From contig JAHABX010000010.1 of the NCBI GenBank assembly GCA_018376135.1, forward strand, positions 49,120-113,119: 64,000 nucleotides of DNA. Direction: 5' to 3'. The notes beneath the pieces are model-generated. The model saw nothing but the letters and a program-made list of their open reading frames with translations, was not told where the DNA came from and made no database searches. Positions 44,942 through 54,529 of the stretch are shown one piece after another. The stretch comes from Clostridiales bacterium. Lineage in GTDB: Bacteria; Bacillota; Clostridia; Lachnospirales; Lachnospiraceae. The translations under genes were made by a program, and so were the position numbers. Position 1 is the first letter of the stretch. Each line of letters begins with the position of its first letter.

Positions 44942-46867
44942 TCAAAGCTGCATATTTTCCAGACGATCCAGCCAGAGCGCCGCACTGGCATCACTGGGCA
45001 TTCTGAGGTCTCCTCTTGGTGAAAGTGCAACACTTCCCACCTTCGGTCCGTCCGGCAGGCAGGAACGCTTGAACTGCTGGGAGAAGAAACGGCGGCAGAA
45101 GGTCTTCAGCCACTTCAGTATCGTCTCATCATCATATTCTCCTGCAAATGCGGTCTTTGCCAGATAATAGATCTTGTCCGGAGCAAATCCGAAGCGCAGC
45201 ATATAGTACAGATAAAAATCATGCAGCTCATAGGGTCCCACCAGATCCTCGGTCTTCTGAGAGATGACTCCGTTTTCCGGCGGCAGCAGCTCCGGACTGA
45301 CCGGAGTGTCCAGAATATCCAGAAGGATCTCCGTCAGCTTCTCATCCTGACAGGTATCCGCATAGAAGCGGACCAGATGGCGGACCAGCGTCTTTGGCAC
45401 AGACGCATTTACTCCGTACATGGACATATGGTCTCCATTATAGGTTGCCCAGCCCAGAGCCAGCTCCGACATATCTCCGGTTCCGATGACCATACCTCCT
45501 GTCTGATTTGCCATATCCATCAAAATCTGGGTACGCTCCCTTGCCTGAGCATTCTCATAGGTCACGTCATGGACGCTGCTGTCATGACCGATATCCCGGA
45601 AATGAGTATTTACAGATTCTCTGATATCCACCTCACGAAGCTCTGCGCCCAGTCGTCTTGTCAGCTCACAGGCATTGGTGTAGGTCCGGTCCGTGGTGCC
45701 GAAGCAGGGCATGGTCACTGCCGTAATACAGCTTCTGTCCAGTCCCAGAAGGTCCGCTGCCCGGGCGGTCACCAGAAGTGCCAGCGTAGAATCCAGTCCT
45801 CCCGAGATCCCCAGCACTGCACTGTGACAGTTGGTATGCTCCATGCGCTTTTTCAGTCCCATTGCCTGGATCTGAAGGATCTCCTCGCAGCGCTTCTCCC
45901 ATTCCTGTCTCTGTGCCGGAACAAACGGCGCCTTGTCCACAAAACGGGTCAGCTTTGCATCATATGGCTTCATGGAATACTCCACCACCAGATAATCCGG
46001 CGTATCCTCCTGTATCCGGTAAGTGGACATCCTGCGGCGGCTGCCCACCAGACGTTCCACATCAATATCCGCATAGATCGTCTCGTTGGTAAAACGCCTG
46101 GATTCCTTCAGCAGCACTCCGTTCTCTGCAATCAGATGATGCCCGCCAAATACCAGATCCGTGGTAGACTCCCCTTCTCCCGCATTCGCATATACATAAC
46201 CGCACACAAGCCGGGAGGAATGGCTTCGGATCAGCTCGATCCTGGACGCATCCTTTCCTGCAAGCTCATCGCTGGCAGAAAGATTCACAATGATCGTCGC
46301 GCCCTGCAGCGCATGACGGCTGCTGGGCGGATTCGGCGCCCACACATCCTCACAGATCTCTGCCGCTACCAGAAGCTTCGGCATATCCGCACAGGAAAAA
46401 AGCAGATTCGTACCAAAGGGAACCGGCTCCTCCTGCTGCCAGTCAATAAATGTATAAGTCACCGGCGCCTCCGTAAAATTGCGCGCCTCATAAAACTCAC
46501 TGTAATTGGGCAGGAACGTCTTCGGCACCAGTCCCAAAAGCTCACCGTCAGAAAATGCCGCCGCCACATTATAGAGCTTTCCGTTCACTTCCATGGGAAG
46601 TCCCACGAAGAAAAGCCCGTCCAGCCCCTGACTTGCCTCCACGATCTGCCGGAGGGCTTCCTGTGCTCCGGAAAGCAAAAGCTCCTGTCCGAACAGGTCA
46701 CCGCATGTATAGCCCGTGATGCACAGCTCCGGGAACGCCAGAATACGTGCTCCTTCTCCATGGGCTTCCTTCATCAGACGAATGATCTCCTTTGCATTAT
46801 GTCTGGTATCCGCCACTTTGATCCTGGGGGCCAGAGCCGCAGTTTTTACAAATCCATACCGCATCAT
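44942..46867 (-). CDS. nadE: Glutamine-hydrolysing NAD synthetase
   Basis: The 641-residue enzyme has an N-terminal nitrilase-type glutaminase domain (catalytic Glu in FPELCITGY, Cys in AAEICEDVW) and a C-terminal NAD synthetase domain with the P-loop GISGGLDSTLALL. It makes NAD from deamido-NAD, ATP and glutamine-derived ammonia. AGGAG lies 8 nt before the first of two ATG codons. Confidence 0.95.
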   Translation of the reverse strand: MMRYGFVKTAALAPRIKVADTRHNAKEIIRLMKEAHGEGARILAFPELCITGYTCGDLFGQELLLSGAQEALRQIVEASQGLDGLFFVGLPMEVNGKLYNVAAAFSDGELLGLVPKTFLPNYSEFYEARNFTEAPVTYTFIDWQQEEPVPFGTNLLFSCADMPKLLVAAEICEDVWAPNPPSSRHALQGATIIVNLSASDELAGKDASRIELIRSHSSRLVCGYVYANAGEGESTTDLVFGGHHLIAENGVLLKESRRFTNETIYADIDVERLVGSRRRMSTYRIQEDTPDYLVVEYSMKPYDAKLTRFVDKAPFVPAQRQEWEKRCEEILQIQAMGLKKRMEHTNCHSAVLGISGGLDSTLALLVTARAADLLGLDRSCITAVTMPCFGTTDRTYTNACELTRRLGAELREVDIRESVNTHFRDIGHDSSVHDVTYENAQARERTQILMDMANQTGGMVIGTGDMSELALGWATYNGDHMSMYGVNASVPKTLVRHLVRFYADTCQDEKLTEILLDILDTPVSPELLPPENGVISQKTEDLVGPYELHDFYLYYMLRFGFAPDKIYYLAKTAFAGEYDDETILKWLKTFCRRFFSQQFKRSCLPDGPKVGSVALSPRGDLRMPSDASAALWLDRLENMQL

Positions 46868-46868
46868 C

Positions 46869-47750
46869 TTATTTGCTCCTTTTTATTATCCTTTTCAAAT
46901 CTTCTACCGTAAACTCATACGCCGTATTACAGAAATGACACTTCACCTCGATGGGCTTTCCCTCCTGGATCATCTCGTTCAGATCCTTTCTGCCCACACT
47001 GACGATTGCCTTCTCCACCCGTTCCTTACTGCAGTTACAGGAAAATCCGGTCTCTGTCTTTTCCATGATCTCCAGTCCGAATTCTCCCAGAAGCTCCTGA
47101 AGAAGCTCCTCCGGGGTAAATCCCCGATCCAGATAAGAGGTAACGGACTCCATGGACGTCAGCTTCTTCTCCAGCCGGTCAATGACTGCCTCATCCGCAA
47201 AAGGCATAAGCTGAATGATGAATCCGCCTGCCTGCTTCACCGTATTGTCCTTCTCCATAAGCACTCCCAGTCCCACAGAGGAGGGAACCTGCTCAGAAGA
47301 CGCAAAATAATAAGTCAGATCATCTGCGATCTCGCCTGTCTTCAGCTCCGTCTGACCCACATAAGGCTCCTTCATGCCCATGTCCTTCATGACGTTCAGA
47401 ATCCCCAATCCCAGGGCTCCTCCCACGTCCAGCTTTCCCTTCGGGCTTGGAGGGAGCATGACCTCTGGGTTTTCCACAAAGCCCTTCACATGGCCGTGGG
47501 CATCTGCCGTCACCGTCAGTCCGCCAATGGGACCGCTGCACTTGATCTGCAGGGTCAGAAGGTCCTTATCTCCCTTCATCATGACACCCATCATGGCTCC
47601 GGCAGTCAGAAGACGTCCAAGCGCCGCTGTTGCCACCGGGCTGGTATCATGCTTCTGTCTGGCTGTCTCCACCATATCTTTTGAAGTAATGGCAAACGCA
47701 CGGATCTGACTGTCCGCAGCGGTTGCCCGTACAATATAATCTCTCGTCAT
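46869..47750 (-). CDS. hslO: Hsp33 redox-regulated chaperone
   Basis: The 293-residue chaperone has the C-terminal redox switch CNC...CHFC (around residues 238-273) and the family motifs AATAALGRLLTAGAMMGVMMKG and VENPEVMLPP. Under oxidation the cysteines lose zinc and the protein prevents aggregation. The ATG overlaps the stop of the methyltransferase gene (ATGA). Confidence 0.95.
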   Translation of the reverse strand: MTRDYIVRATAADSQIRAFAITSKDMVETARQKHDTSPVATAALGRLLTAGAMMGVMMKGDKDLLTLQIKCSGPIGGLTVTADAHGHVKGFVENPEVMLPPSPKGKLDVGGALGLGILNVMKDMGMKEPYVGQTELKTGEIADDLTYYFASSEQVPSSVGLGVLMEKDNTVKQAGGFIIQLMPFADEAVIDRLEKKLTSMESVTSYLDRGFTPEELLQELLGEFGLEIMEKTETGFSCNCSKERVEKAIVSVGRKDLNEMIQEGKPIEVKCHFCNTAYEFTVEDLKRIIKRSK

Positions 47751-48511
47751 TCTTTTGTCTCCTTTTCTCTCTGACAGATAACATAGACTCTCTCCGAGTC
47801 CTCTCTGGCAGGCTCATGAGTAAATGCATCATAGATATGCAGAAGCTTCAGTCCCGAACGCTCCACCAGTGACGTTATCGTATCCAGCGTATATGCACGC
47901 TGATAATGATTTTCCTCGTATTTTCTATAATAATCTTCCTCTTCCCGAACGAAAAGCGTCAGATTGTATTCGTTGATCATCTCTTCTTCATCATAATAGT
48001 TTTCCCAGATGAAGCTGCCTTCCTCGCGGTTTTCCGCGATGGTCTGCTCTCCCAGTATCTCCCTGTACTTGTATTCCGTATTCAGGTCAAAGATAAAAAG
48101 TCCGCCGTAATCCAGATAATTGTGTGCTGCTGATGTAAGGATGCCAAGCAGTTCCTCATCCTCCAGCACATAATTCATGGAATCGCAGATACTGACGATG
48201 GCGCGGACGGTTCCGTAGAGTTCATATTCCCGCATATCCTGACACAGATAGAGAATATCATGCCCGGACTGCTCCTTCTTCTCCATAGCCGCTTCCAGCA
48301 TCTCCTCTGACAGGTCGATCCCGATCATATCATAGCCTGCAGCCGCCAGTATCTCCGTCATCGTTCCGGTTCCGCATCCCAGATCCAGCACCAGTCCGTC
48401 TTCCACTCCGTATTCCTTCAAAAGCCCCTTCAGATAGGCGCCCCACTCCTCATAAGGAATGTTATCCATGAACAGGTCATAGACCTCCGCAAATCCTGTA
48501 TATGCTTCCAT
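47747..48511 (-). CDS. Class I SAM-dependent methyltransferase
   Basis: The 254-residue protein has a SAM-binding motif I (LVLDLGCGTGTMTEIL) and the acidic end of beta 2 (MIGIDLSEEML). Family resemblance is to small-molecule or YxyJ-type methyltransferases. Substrate unknown. It lies upstream of hslO in a tight minus-strand pair. Confidence 0.85.
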   Translation of the reverse strand: MEAYTGFAEVYDLFMDNIPYEEWGAYLKGLLKEYGVEDGLVLDLGCGTGTMTEILAAAGYDMIGIDLSEEMLEAAMEKKEQSGHDILYLCQDMREYELYGTVRAIVSICDSMNYVLEDEELLGILTSAAHNYLDYGGLFIFDLNTEYKYREILGEQTIAENREEGSFIWENYYDEEEMINEYNLTLFVREEEDYYRKYEENHYQRAYTLDTITSLVERSGLKLLHIYDAFTHEPAREDSERVYVICQREKETKE

Positions 48512-48530
48512 TCTGCATCTCCTGTAAAGT

Positions 48531-48560
48531 CAAAAAACGGGGGTCCCTCACAACCCCCGT
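48531..48560 (-). terminator. Terminator after the crh-like gene
   Basis: ACGGGGGT (48537-48544) pairs with ACCCCCGT (48553-48560) and is followed on the minus strand by a run of six T. It ends the murB-rapZ-whiA-crh unit. Confidence 0.85.
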
Positions 48561-48576
48561 CCATCTATCCTGTCAC

Positions 48577-48834
48577 CTAGTTATTTGTGCTCAGATACTT
48601 TTCAATATTCTCGATGGCATCCATCTCATCGCTGCCCTCTGCAGATACAACTACAGATTCTCCTGCACATAATCCCAGGGTCATCATCCCCATAATGCTC
48701 TTCGCATTCACTTTCTTGTCGCCATTTTCCACGTAGATCCTGCTCTCGTACTGGCTTGCCACCTGAACGAGCACAGCTACCGGTCTTGCCTCCAGCCCGT
48801 CAGCGATCTGAATGGTGATCGGTTTCTTAATCAT
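48577..48834 (-). CDS. crh: Crh-like HPr protein, Glu at position 15
   Basis: The protein has 85 residues from an ATG after AAGGAGGAG. HPr fold: residues 13-18 read GLEARP, where true HPr has GLHARP, so the PTS phospho-histidine is replaced by Glu15. Ser46 in NAKSIMGMM, the HPr-kinase target, is kept. Replacement of His15 is the mark of Crh, which has Gln in Bacillus. It should act in carbon catabolite repression with CcpA and not carry PTS phosphate. It follows whiA directly, as crh does in Bacillus. Confidence 0.85.
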   Translation of the reverse strand: MIKKPITIQIADGLEARPVAVLVQVASQYESRIYVENGDKKVNAKSIMGMMTLGLCAGESVVVSAEGSDEMDAIENIEKYLSTNN

Positions 48835-48835
48835 A

Positions 48836-49783
48836 TTACTCCTCCTTGCCCTCACGCAACTGCTCTGCCATAAGACTCAGCTTACGCAGACGATGATTCA
48901 CCCCGGATTTACCGACCTGAGGAGACAGCATATCTCCCAGTTCTTTCAAGCTTGCATCCGGATGTTCCAGCCTGAGTCTGGCTATTTCTTCCAGACCCTC
49001 AGTAAGTTCCTGCAGACCAACAGTATCCTGAATATATCGAATATCCTCTACCTGACGGACCGCAGCAGAAACCGTCTTGTTCAGATTTGCAGTCTCACAG
49101 TTCACCTTTCGGTTCACCGAATTCCGCATCTCCTTCACAATCCGGACATTCTCCAACTGCATGAGTGACACATGAGCCCCCATCAGACCCAGAAGCTCCA
49201 CGATCTGAGATCCTTCCTTTACATAAACTACGTAATGCTTTTTGCGCAGCACGATCTTTGCGTCAACCTCATACTGCATCAAAAGCTCCTGAAGCTGTAC
49301 AGCCTTCTCTTCGGATGCACATACGATCTCAAAATGATAGGATTTCTCCGGATCACTGACAGAACCTGCGGCAAGAAATGCTCCCCGTATAAAAGCCCGC
49401 CTGCAGCAGCTTTGCTTCAACAGCCGGTTATGTATCAATGACATGCACTCGGAAATGTTCCCGTCCTCATCAAGCAGACACGTATCCTTCAAAAGCCTTC
49501 TGGCTTCCCGGTCCTTCCGGACCACAACCGAATAATAACGCATCTCATGACTCTTTCGGACAGAGACCTCCGCTTTAATATTAAATGCTTTTCTCAATAA
49601 TGTAAAGTACTTTCTTGCAACTGGAAGATTTTCCGTCTGAATCTTCACACAATAGCGGTTATTTTCCGTAATCTGAATCTTTCCGCACAGGCTTAAAACA
49701 GCAGCCGTTTCTGCCAGCCGGCAATGCCGTCCGCCGGACGTCATTCCCGAAAGCTCCTCTTTGATCGTACCGGAAAAGGACAT
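48836..49783 (-). CDS. whiA: WhiA DNA-binding protein
   Basis: The 315-residue protein starts MSFSGTIKEELSG, has the degenerate LAGLIDADG domain typical of WhiA (RRAFIRGAFLAAGSVSDPEKSYH) and a C-terminal helix-turn-helix (LRLEHPDASLKELGDMLSP). In Firmicutes it helps coordinate growth, division and chromosome segregation. AAGGAGGAG lies before the ATG. It lies between rapZ and crh. Confidence 0.95.
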   Translation of the reverse strand: MSFSGTIKEELSGMTSGGRHCRLAETAAVLSLCGKIQITENNRYCVKIQTENLPVARKYFTLLRKAFNIKAEVSVRKSHEMRYYSVVVRKDREARRLLKDTCLLDEDGNISECMSLIHNRLLKQSCCRRAFIRGAFLAAGSVSDPEKSYHFEIVCASEEKAVQLQELLMQYEVDAKIVLRKKHYVVYVKEGSQIVELLGLMGAHVSLMQLENVRIVKEMRNSVNRKVNCETANLNKTVSAAVRQVEDIRYIQDTVGLQELTEGLEEIARLRLEHPDASLKELGDMLSPQVGKSGVNHRLRKLSLMAEQLREGKEE

Positions 49784-49800
49784 GGTTCTCCTCCTTGCGC

Positions 49801-50676
49801 TTACTTTCCTCTGGCAGCATCCTTTCCGATGTCCCGATGCTCCAGCTTCACTCCATAGTCATGCTGATTCTGAAGACGTTCATACAGCTTATTCGCCAGC
49901 GTCACGGAACGGTGCTTGCCTCCCGTGCAGCCGATGGCGACTACCAGCTGATTCTTGCCCTCCAGCACATAATTGGGCACCAGAAACCGGATCATATCAT
50001 CCAGCTTGTCCAGAAACACGTGAGCAGTCTCATACCCCATCACAAACTCCTGGATCTCCGGATCATTGCCTGTCAGCTTCCGAAGCTCTTCATAATAATA
50101 GGGATTCGGAAGGAACCGTACATCAAATACCAGATCCGCATCATTGGGAATCCCGTACTTAAAACCAAAAGACAGCACCGTGATCATCAGATTCTTAAAC
50201 TCCCGGTTCTGCACAAAAATCTTATCCAGCTCCTGCTTCAGTTCCCGTACCAGCAGATTGCTGGTATCAATAATATAATCCGCCTTCTTCTTCAGAAAGC
50301 CCAGGCGCTCCCGCTCCAGAAGGATCCCCTGCTCGATCCTGCCGGATTCCGCCAGCGGATGCAGCCTTCTCGTTTCCTTATACCGCTTTACCAGCACCTG
50401 ATCATTGGCATCCAGAAACAAAATCTCATAAGAGATCTCTTTTCCGGACATATTTTCCAGGACCTCCTCCAGACGGTTCAGGTTCTTGCCGCTGCGAATA
50501 TCCAGTCCAACGGCAACCTTTGTAATCTCACTGTTACCGGAGGAAGTCAGTTCCGCGAATTTATCCACAAACGGGATCGGCAGATTATCCACACAGAAAT
50601 ATCCGGCATCCTCCAGTATCTTCAGCGCCGTTGCCTTTCCTGCACCGGACATTCCGGTCACGATCACCAGTCTCAT
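49801..50676 (-). CDS. rapZ: RapZ/YvcJ nucleotide-binding protein, altered Walker A
   Basis: The protein has 291 residues from the second ATG (AGGAGG at 9 nt). The P-loop reads GMSGAGKATAL, so the Ser/Thr that should follow the Walker A lysine is Ala. Other features are kept: GYFCVDNLP, the DANDQVLVKRYKETRRLHPL region and the C-terminal GCTGGKHRSV. RapZ in E. coli targets GlmZ RNA; YvcJ binds and hydrolyses nucleotides. Bacillus has yvcK (glmR) between yvcJ and whiA; here there is only an 18-bp gap. Confidence 0.9.
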   Translation of the reverse strand: MRLVIVTGMSGAGKATALKILEDAGYFCVDNLPIPFVDKFAELTSSGNSEITKVAVGLDIRSGKNLNRLEEVLENMSGKEISYEILFLDANDQVLVKRYKETRRLHPLAESGRIEQGILLERERLGFLKKKADYIIDTSNLLVRELKQELDKIFVQNREFKNLMITVLSFGFKYGIPNDADLVFDVRFLPNPYYYEELRKLTGNDPEIQEFVMGYETAHVFLDKLDDMIRFLVPNYVLEGKNQLVVAIGCTGGKHRSVTLANKLYERLQNQHDYGVKLEHRDIGKDAARGK

Positions 50677-50698
50677 CGCCATTTTCCTCCTCGTCTGT

Positions 50699-51598
50699 CT
50701 AAAAATCTCCTAAAAATTTCACTTCTGTCTCCAGCCGGATCCCCGAACACTCCAGGACCCGCTTTTGTACCTCCCGGATCAGCTCCGCAATCTGGGCTGC
50801 GCTGGCGTTCCCGCGATTGATCACAAATCCGCAGTGCTTCTCGGACACCTGGGCGTCTCCGATCCGAAAGCCCCGAAGTCCCGCATCCTCGATCAGCTTA
50901 CCCGCAAAATATCCTTCCGGACGCTTAAAGGTGCTTCCCGCACTGGCATACTCCAGTGGCTGCTTCTTCAGCCTCTGCTCCTTCAAAGCGTCCATCCTCT
51001 CCTGTATCTGAGCGGAATCTCCTCTCTTCAGCTGAAGCTCTGCTTCCAGCACAATGCTTCCTTCTGAAGCGATGCGGCTGCGGCGGTAACCAAAATCCAT
51101 CTCTTCTCCGGCGTATTCCTTCAGGCTTCCATCCGGCATCAGTACCTTCACCCGGGAGACCACATCCTTCATCTCTCCGCCATAAGCGCCCGCGTTCATC
51201 ACCAGCGCTCCTCCTACGGTTCCCGGAATGCCTGACGCAAATTCAAGTCCCGTCAGCCCTTCCCGGCATGCCATATTGGAAGCACGCACAAGCAGAACTC
51301 CTGCCTGAAGGAGCAGGCGCTCTCCCTTCACACGCACTTCCGACATATTTTTGAACAGATGAATTATGACTCCGTCATAGCCCTTATCGCTTACCAGAAG
51401 ATTGCTTCCGTTCCCGACAATATAATAGGGCAGACCGGTAAAGCGGCACGCATCCAGCACAGCCTTCAGCTGCTCTGCCGACTGCGGCTCCACCAGATAC
51501 TTTGCGGCACCTCCTGCACGGAAGGTTGTATGATTTTTCATCGGCTCACAGGCAAATACATGCTCCTGTCCAACCAGCTCCTGTAATCTCGCTAACAT
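50699..51598 (-). CDS. murB: UDP-N-acetylenolpyruvoylglucosamine reductase
   Basis: The protein has about 299 residues from MLARLQELV; earlier in-frame ATG codons add 11 residues and have no better ribosome-binding site. FAD-binding features include YIVGNGSNLLVSDKGYDG, GLEFASGIPGTVGGALVMNAGAYGGE, and the catalytic region SAGSTFKRPEGYFAGKLIE. It makes UDP-MurNAc for peptidoglycan. The position upstream of rapZ-whiA is common in Clostridia. Confidence 0.95.
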   Translation of the reverse strand: MLARLQELVGQEHVFACEPMKNHTTFRAGGAAKYLVEPQSAEQLKAVLDACRFTGLPYYIVGNGSNLLVSDKGYDGVIIHLFKNMSEVRVKGERLLLQAGVLLVRASNMACREGLTGLEFASGIPGTVGGALVMNAGAYGGEMKDVVSRVKVLMPDGSLKEYAGEEMDFGYRRSRIASEGSIVLEAELQLKRGDSAQIQERMDALKEQRLKKQPLEYASAGSTFKRPEGYFAGKLIEDAGLRGFRIGDAQVSEKHCGFVINRGNASAAQIAELIREVQKRVLECSGIRLETEVKFLGDF

Positions 51599-51673
51599 GA
51601 AATCCCCCACTGTCATTCCTTTGCAATGCATAGAGTTCTGAACCCATTTGCAAAAGCAGTTCCGAACTGGTTA

Positions 51674-54529
51674 CTATGATACAACAGTTCCGCCCTTTTG
51701 CAAATACTTTTTCACATAATGGCCCGTATAGGACTCCGGAACCTCTGCAATCTCCTCCGGGGTTCCGCAGGCCACCACCGTGCCGCCGCCGTCTCCGCCT
51801 TCCGGCCCCATATCAATGATATAGTCGGCTGTTTTGATCACATCCAGATTATGCTCGATCACGATCACCGTATTGCCTCCGGATGCCAGTCTCTGCAGGA
51901 TCTCCGTCAGCTTGTGCACATCTGCAAAATGCAGTCCCGTTGTAGGCTCATCCAGAATATAGACCGTCTTTCCGGTGCTCCTGCGGCTCAGCTCCGTTGC
52001 CAGCTTGATTCTCTGCGCCTCGCCGCCGGACAGGGTCGTGGACGGCTGCCCCAGCTTGATATAAGAAAGTCCCACGTCATACAGTGTCTCGATCTTCCGA
52101 CGGATAAACGGTACATTCTCGAAGAAGCCAAGCGCCTCCTCCACGGTCATCTCCAGTACATCATAGATGCTCTTTCCTTTATATTTTACTTCCAGTGTCT
52201 CCCGATTATACCGCTTTCCCTGACAAACTTCACAAGGCACATAGACATCCGGCAGGAAATGCATCTCGATCTTCAGAATACCGTCACCGGAGCAGGCTTC
52301 ACAGCGTCCCCCCTTCACGTTGAAGCTGAAACGTCCTTTCTTGTATCCCTTTGCCTTTGCATCCGAAGTGGACGCAAACAGATCACGGATCATATCAAAC
52401 ACCCCGGTATAGGTGGCGGGATTGGAACGGGGCGTACGTCCGATGGGGGACTGATCGATGCAGATGACCTTGTCCAGCTGCTCCATTCCCTCGATGCTCT
52501 TATGAGCTCCCGGAATCGTCCTTGCACGATTCAGCTTCCTTGCCAGACTCTTGTACAGGATCTCGTTGACCAGGGAGCTCTTGCCGGAACCGGACACTCC
52601 TGTCACACAGGTCAGTACTCCCAGCGGAAAACGGACATCCACATTTTTCAGATTATTTTCCTTTGCTCCTTTGACGGTCATCCAGCCGGCAGGTACTCGT
52701 CTCGTCTCCGGTACCGGAATCTGCAGCCGTCCGCTCAGATAGGCACCCGTCACCGATTCCGGATTCGCCATCAGCTCCTCCGCCGTTCCTACAGCGACCA
52801 CTTTTCCGCCATGCTCTCCGGCGCCCGGACCGATATCCACAATATAATCCGCCGCACGCATGGTATCCTCGTCATGCTCCACCACAATGACGGAATTTCC
52901 CAGATCCCGCAGGTGGCAAAGGGTATTCAGAAGCTTGTCGTTATCTCTCTGGTGAAGCCCGATACTGGGCTCATCCAGTATATATGCCACACCCACCAGA
53001 CCGGAACCGATCTGGGTCGCCAGACGGATCCTCTGCGCCTCTCCGCCGGACAATGTTCCCGTGGCACGGGACAGGGACAGATAATTCAGCCCCACATCCA
53101 TCAGGAAGCGGACCCGTGCCCGTATCTCCTTTAAAATCTGGTCACCGATCAGCATCTGCTGGGGAGTCAGCTCCATCCCCTGCAGAAACTCATGCAGATC
53201 ACGCACCGGCTGGCTGGTCATCTCGTAAATATTTCTGCCGCAGATGGTCACTGCCAGAGACCCCGGCTTCAATCTCTGTCCCTTACAGGTATGGCAGGGA
53301 GTGATACGCATGAAGGACTCATATTCCTGCTTCATGGTATCAGACCCGGTCTCCCGATACCGGCGTTCACTGTTCCTGATCAGCCCTTCAAATGCCACTG
53401 CATAGACGCCCTCTCCTCTCTGCCCCTTATAATGAACCATAATCTCCTTCCCTCCGGTTCCATGGAGCAGTACATTCCGGATCTCCTCCGACAATTCCTC
53501 ATATGGAGTCCCCAGATCAAAGTCATAAGTCTCTGAGAGCGCTTTTAAAATACCATAGGTAAAGCTGGACGGATCCGTGCAGGACTGCCATCCCATAACC
53601 TGGATCGCCCCCTCCGCAATACTCAGGGACTTGTCCGGGATCATCAGATCTTCATCAAATTCCATCTTATAACCAAGACCGAAGCAGTCAGGACAGGCTC
53701 CAAAAGGATTGTTGAAGGAGAAGCTTCTTGGCTCCACCTCCTCAATGCTGATCCCGCAGTCCGGGCAGGAGTAGCTGGAGGACATCTGGAAACTCTCTCC
53801 ATCTATCACATCCACCAGCACGATCCCTTCCGACAGTCCCAGGATCGTCTCCATGGAGTCCGTAAGCCGCTTCTCAATACCCGGCTTCACGATCAGACGG
53901 TCTACCACGATCTCTATGTTATGCTTGATATTTTTCTCCAGCTTGATCTCCTCGGACAGCTCATACACATTGCCGTCGATCCGCACACGGACATAGCCGC
54001 TCTTCTTCGCCTTTTCCAAAAGCTTTACATGCTCGCCCTTTCTTCCTCTGACTACCGGAGCCAGAAGCTGGAGCTTCGTCCGTTCCGGAAGGCTCATGAC
54101 CTGATCCACCATCTGATCTACCGTCTGCTTTTTAATTTCTCTTCCGCATTTAGGACAGTGGGGAATACCGATCCTTGCATACAGCAGACGAAAATAGTCA
54201 TAGATCTCCGTCACGGTTCCTACCGTGGACCTGGGATTGCGGTTCGTAGACTTCTGGTCTATGGAAATCGCCGGTGAAAGCCCCTCAATGCTCTCCACAT
54301 CCGGCTTTTCCATCTGTCCCAGGAACTGTCTTGCATAAGAAGACAGGGACTCCATATACCGTCTCTGTCCTTCTGCATAGATCGTATCAAAGGCAAGGGA
54401 CGACTTGCCGGAGCCGGATAATCCCGTCAGGACCACCAGCTCATTTCTCGGGATCTCAAGGTCAATATTTTTCAGATTATGCTCATTCGCCCCTCTGATC
54501 CGGATATATTTTCTATTCTCTTCTGACAT
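51674..54529 (-). CDS. uvrA: Excinuclease ABC subunit A
   Basis: The 951-residue protein has two ABC ATPase halves (Walker A GLSGSGKSSLAFDT near residue 35 and GVSGSGKSSLVNEIL near 645; LSGGEAQRI twice) and its zinc-finger elements (CPDC...CPDC; CEAC...CEVC). It binds UvrB and scans DNA for lesions. The ATG lies one base after the uvrB stop. Confidence 0.98.
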   Translation of the reverse strand: MSEENRKYIRIRGANEHNLKNIDLEIPRNELVVLTGLSGSGKSSLAFDTIYAEGQRRYMESLSSYARQFLGQMEKPDVESIEGLSPAISIDQKSTNRNPRSTVGTVTEIYDYFRLLYARIGIPHCPKCGREIKKQTVDQMVDQVMSLPERTKLQLLAPVVRGRKGEHVKLLEKAKKSGYVRVRIDGNVYELSEEIKLEKNIKHNIEIVVDRLIVKPGIEKRLTDSMETILGLSEGIVLVDVIDGESFQMSSSYSCPDCGISIEEVEPRSFSFNNPFGACPDCFGLGYKMEFDEDLMIPDKSLSIAEGAIQVMGWQSCTDPSSFTYGILKALSETYDFDLGTPYEELSEEIRNVLLHGTGGKEIMVHYKGQRGEGVYAVAFEGLIRNSERRYRETGSDTMKQEYESFMRITPCHTCKGQRLKPGSLAVTICGRNIYEMTSQPVRDLHEFLQGMELTPQQMLIGDQILKEIRARVRFLMDVGLNYLSLSRATGTLSGGEAQRIRLATQIGSGLVGVAYILDEPSIGLHQRDNDKLLNTLCHLRDLGNSVIVVEHDEDTMRAADYIVDIGPGAGEHGGKVVAVGTAEELMANPESVTGAYLSGRLQIPVPETRRVPAGWMTVKGAKENNLKNVDVRFPLGVLTCVTGVSGSGKSSLVNEILYKSLARKLNRARTIPGAHKSIEGMEQLDKVICIDQSPIGRTPRSNPATYTGVFDMIRDLFASTSDAKAKGYKKGRFSFNVKGGRCEACSGDGILKIEMHFLPDVYVPCEVCQGKRYNRETLEVKYKGKSIYDVLEMTVEEALGFFENVPFIRRKIETLYDVGLSYIKLGQPSTTLSGGEAQRIKLATELSRRSTGKTVYILDEPTTGLHFADVHKLTEILQRLASGGNTVIVIEHNLDVIKTADYIIDMGPEGGDGGGTVVACGTPEEIAEVPESYTGHYVKKYLQKGGTVVS
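51676..51703 (-). promoter_or_regulatory. Possible promoter of the murB-rapZ-whiA-crh unit
   Basis: On the minus strand, -35 TTGCAA (51698-51703) and -10 TATCAT (51676-51681) are spaced 16 bp apart at the very end of uvrA. Read-through from uvrBA is also possible. Confidence 0.3.
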
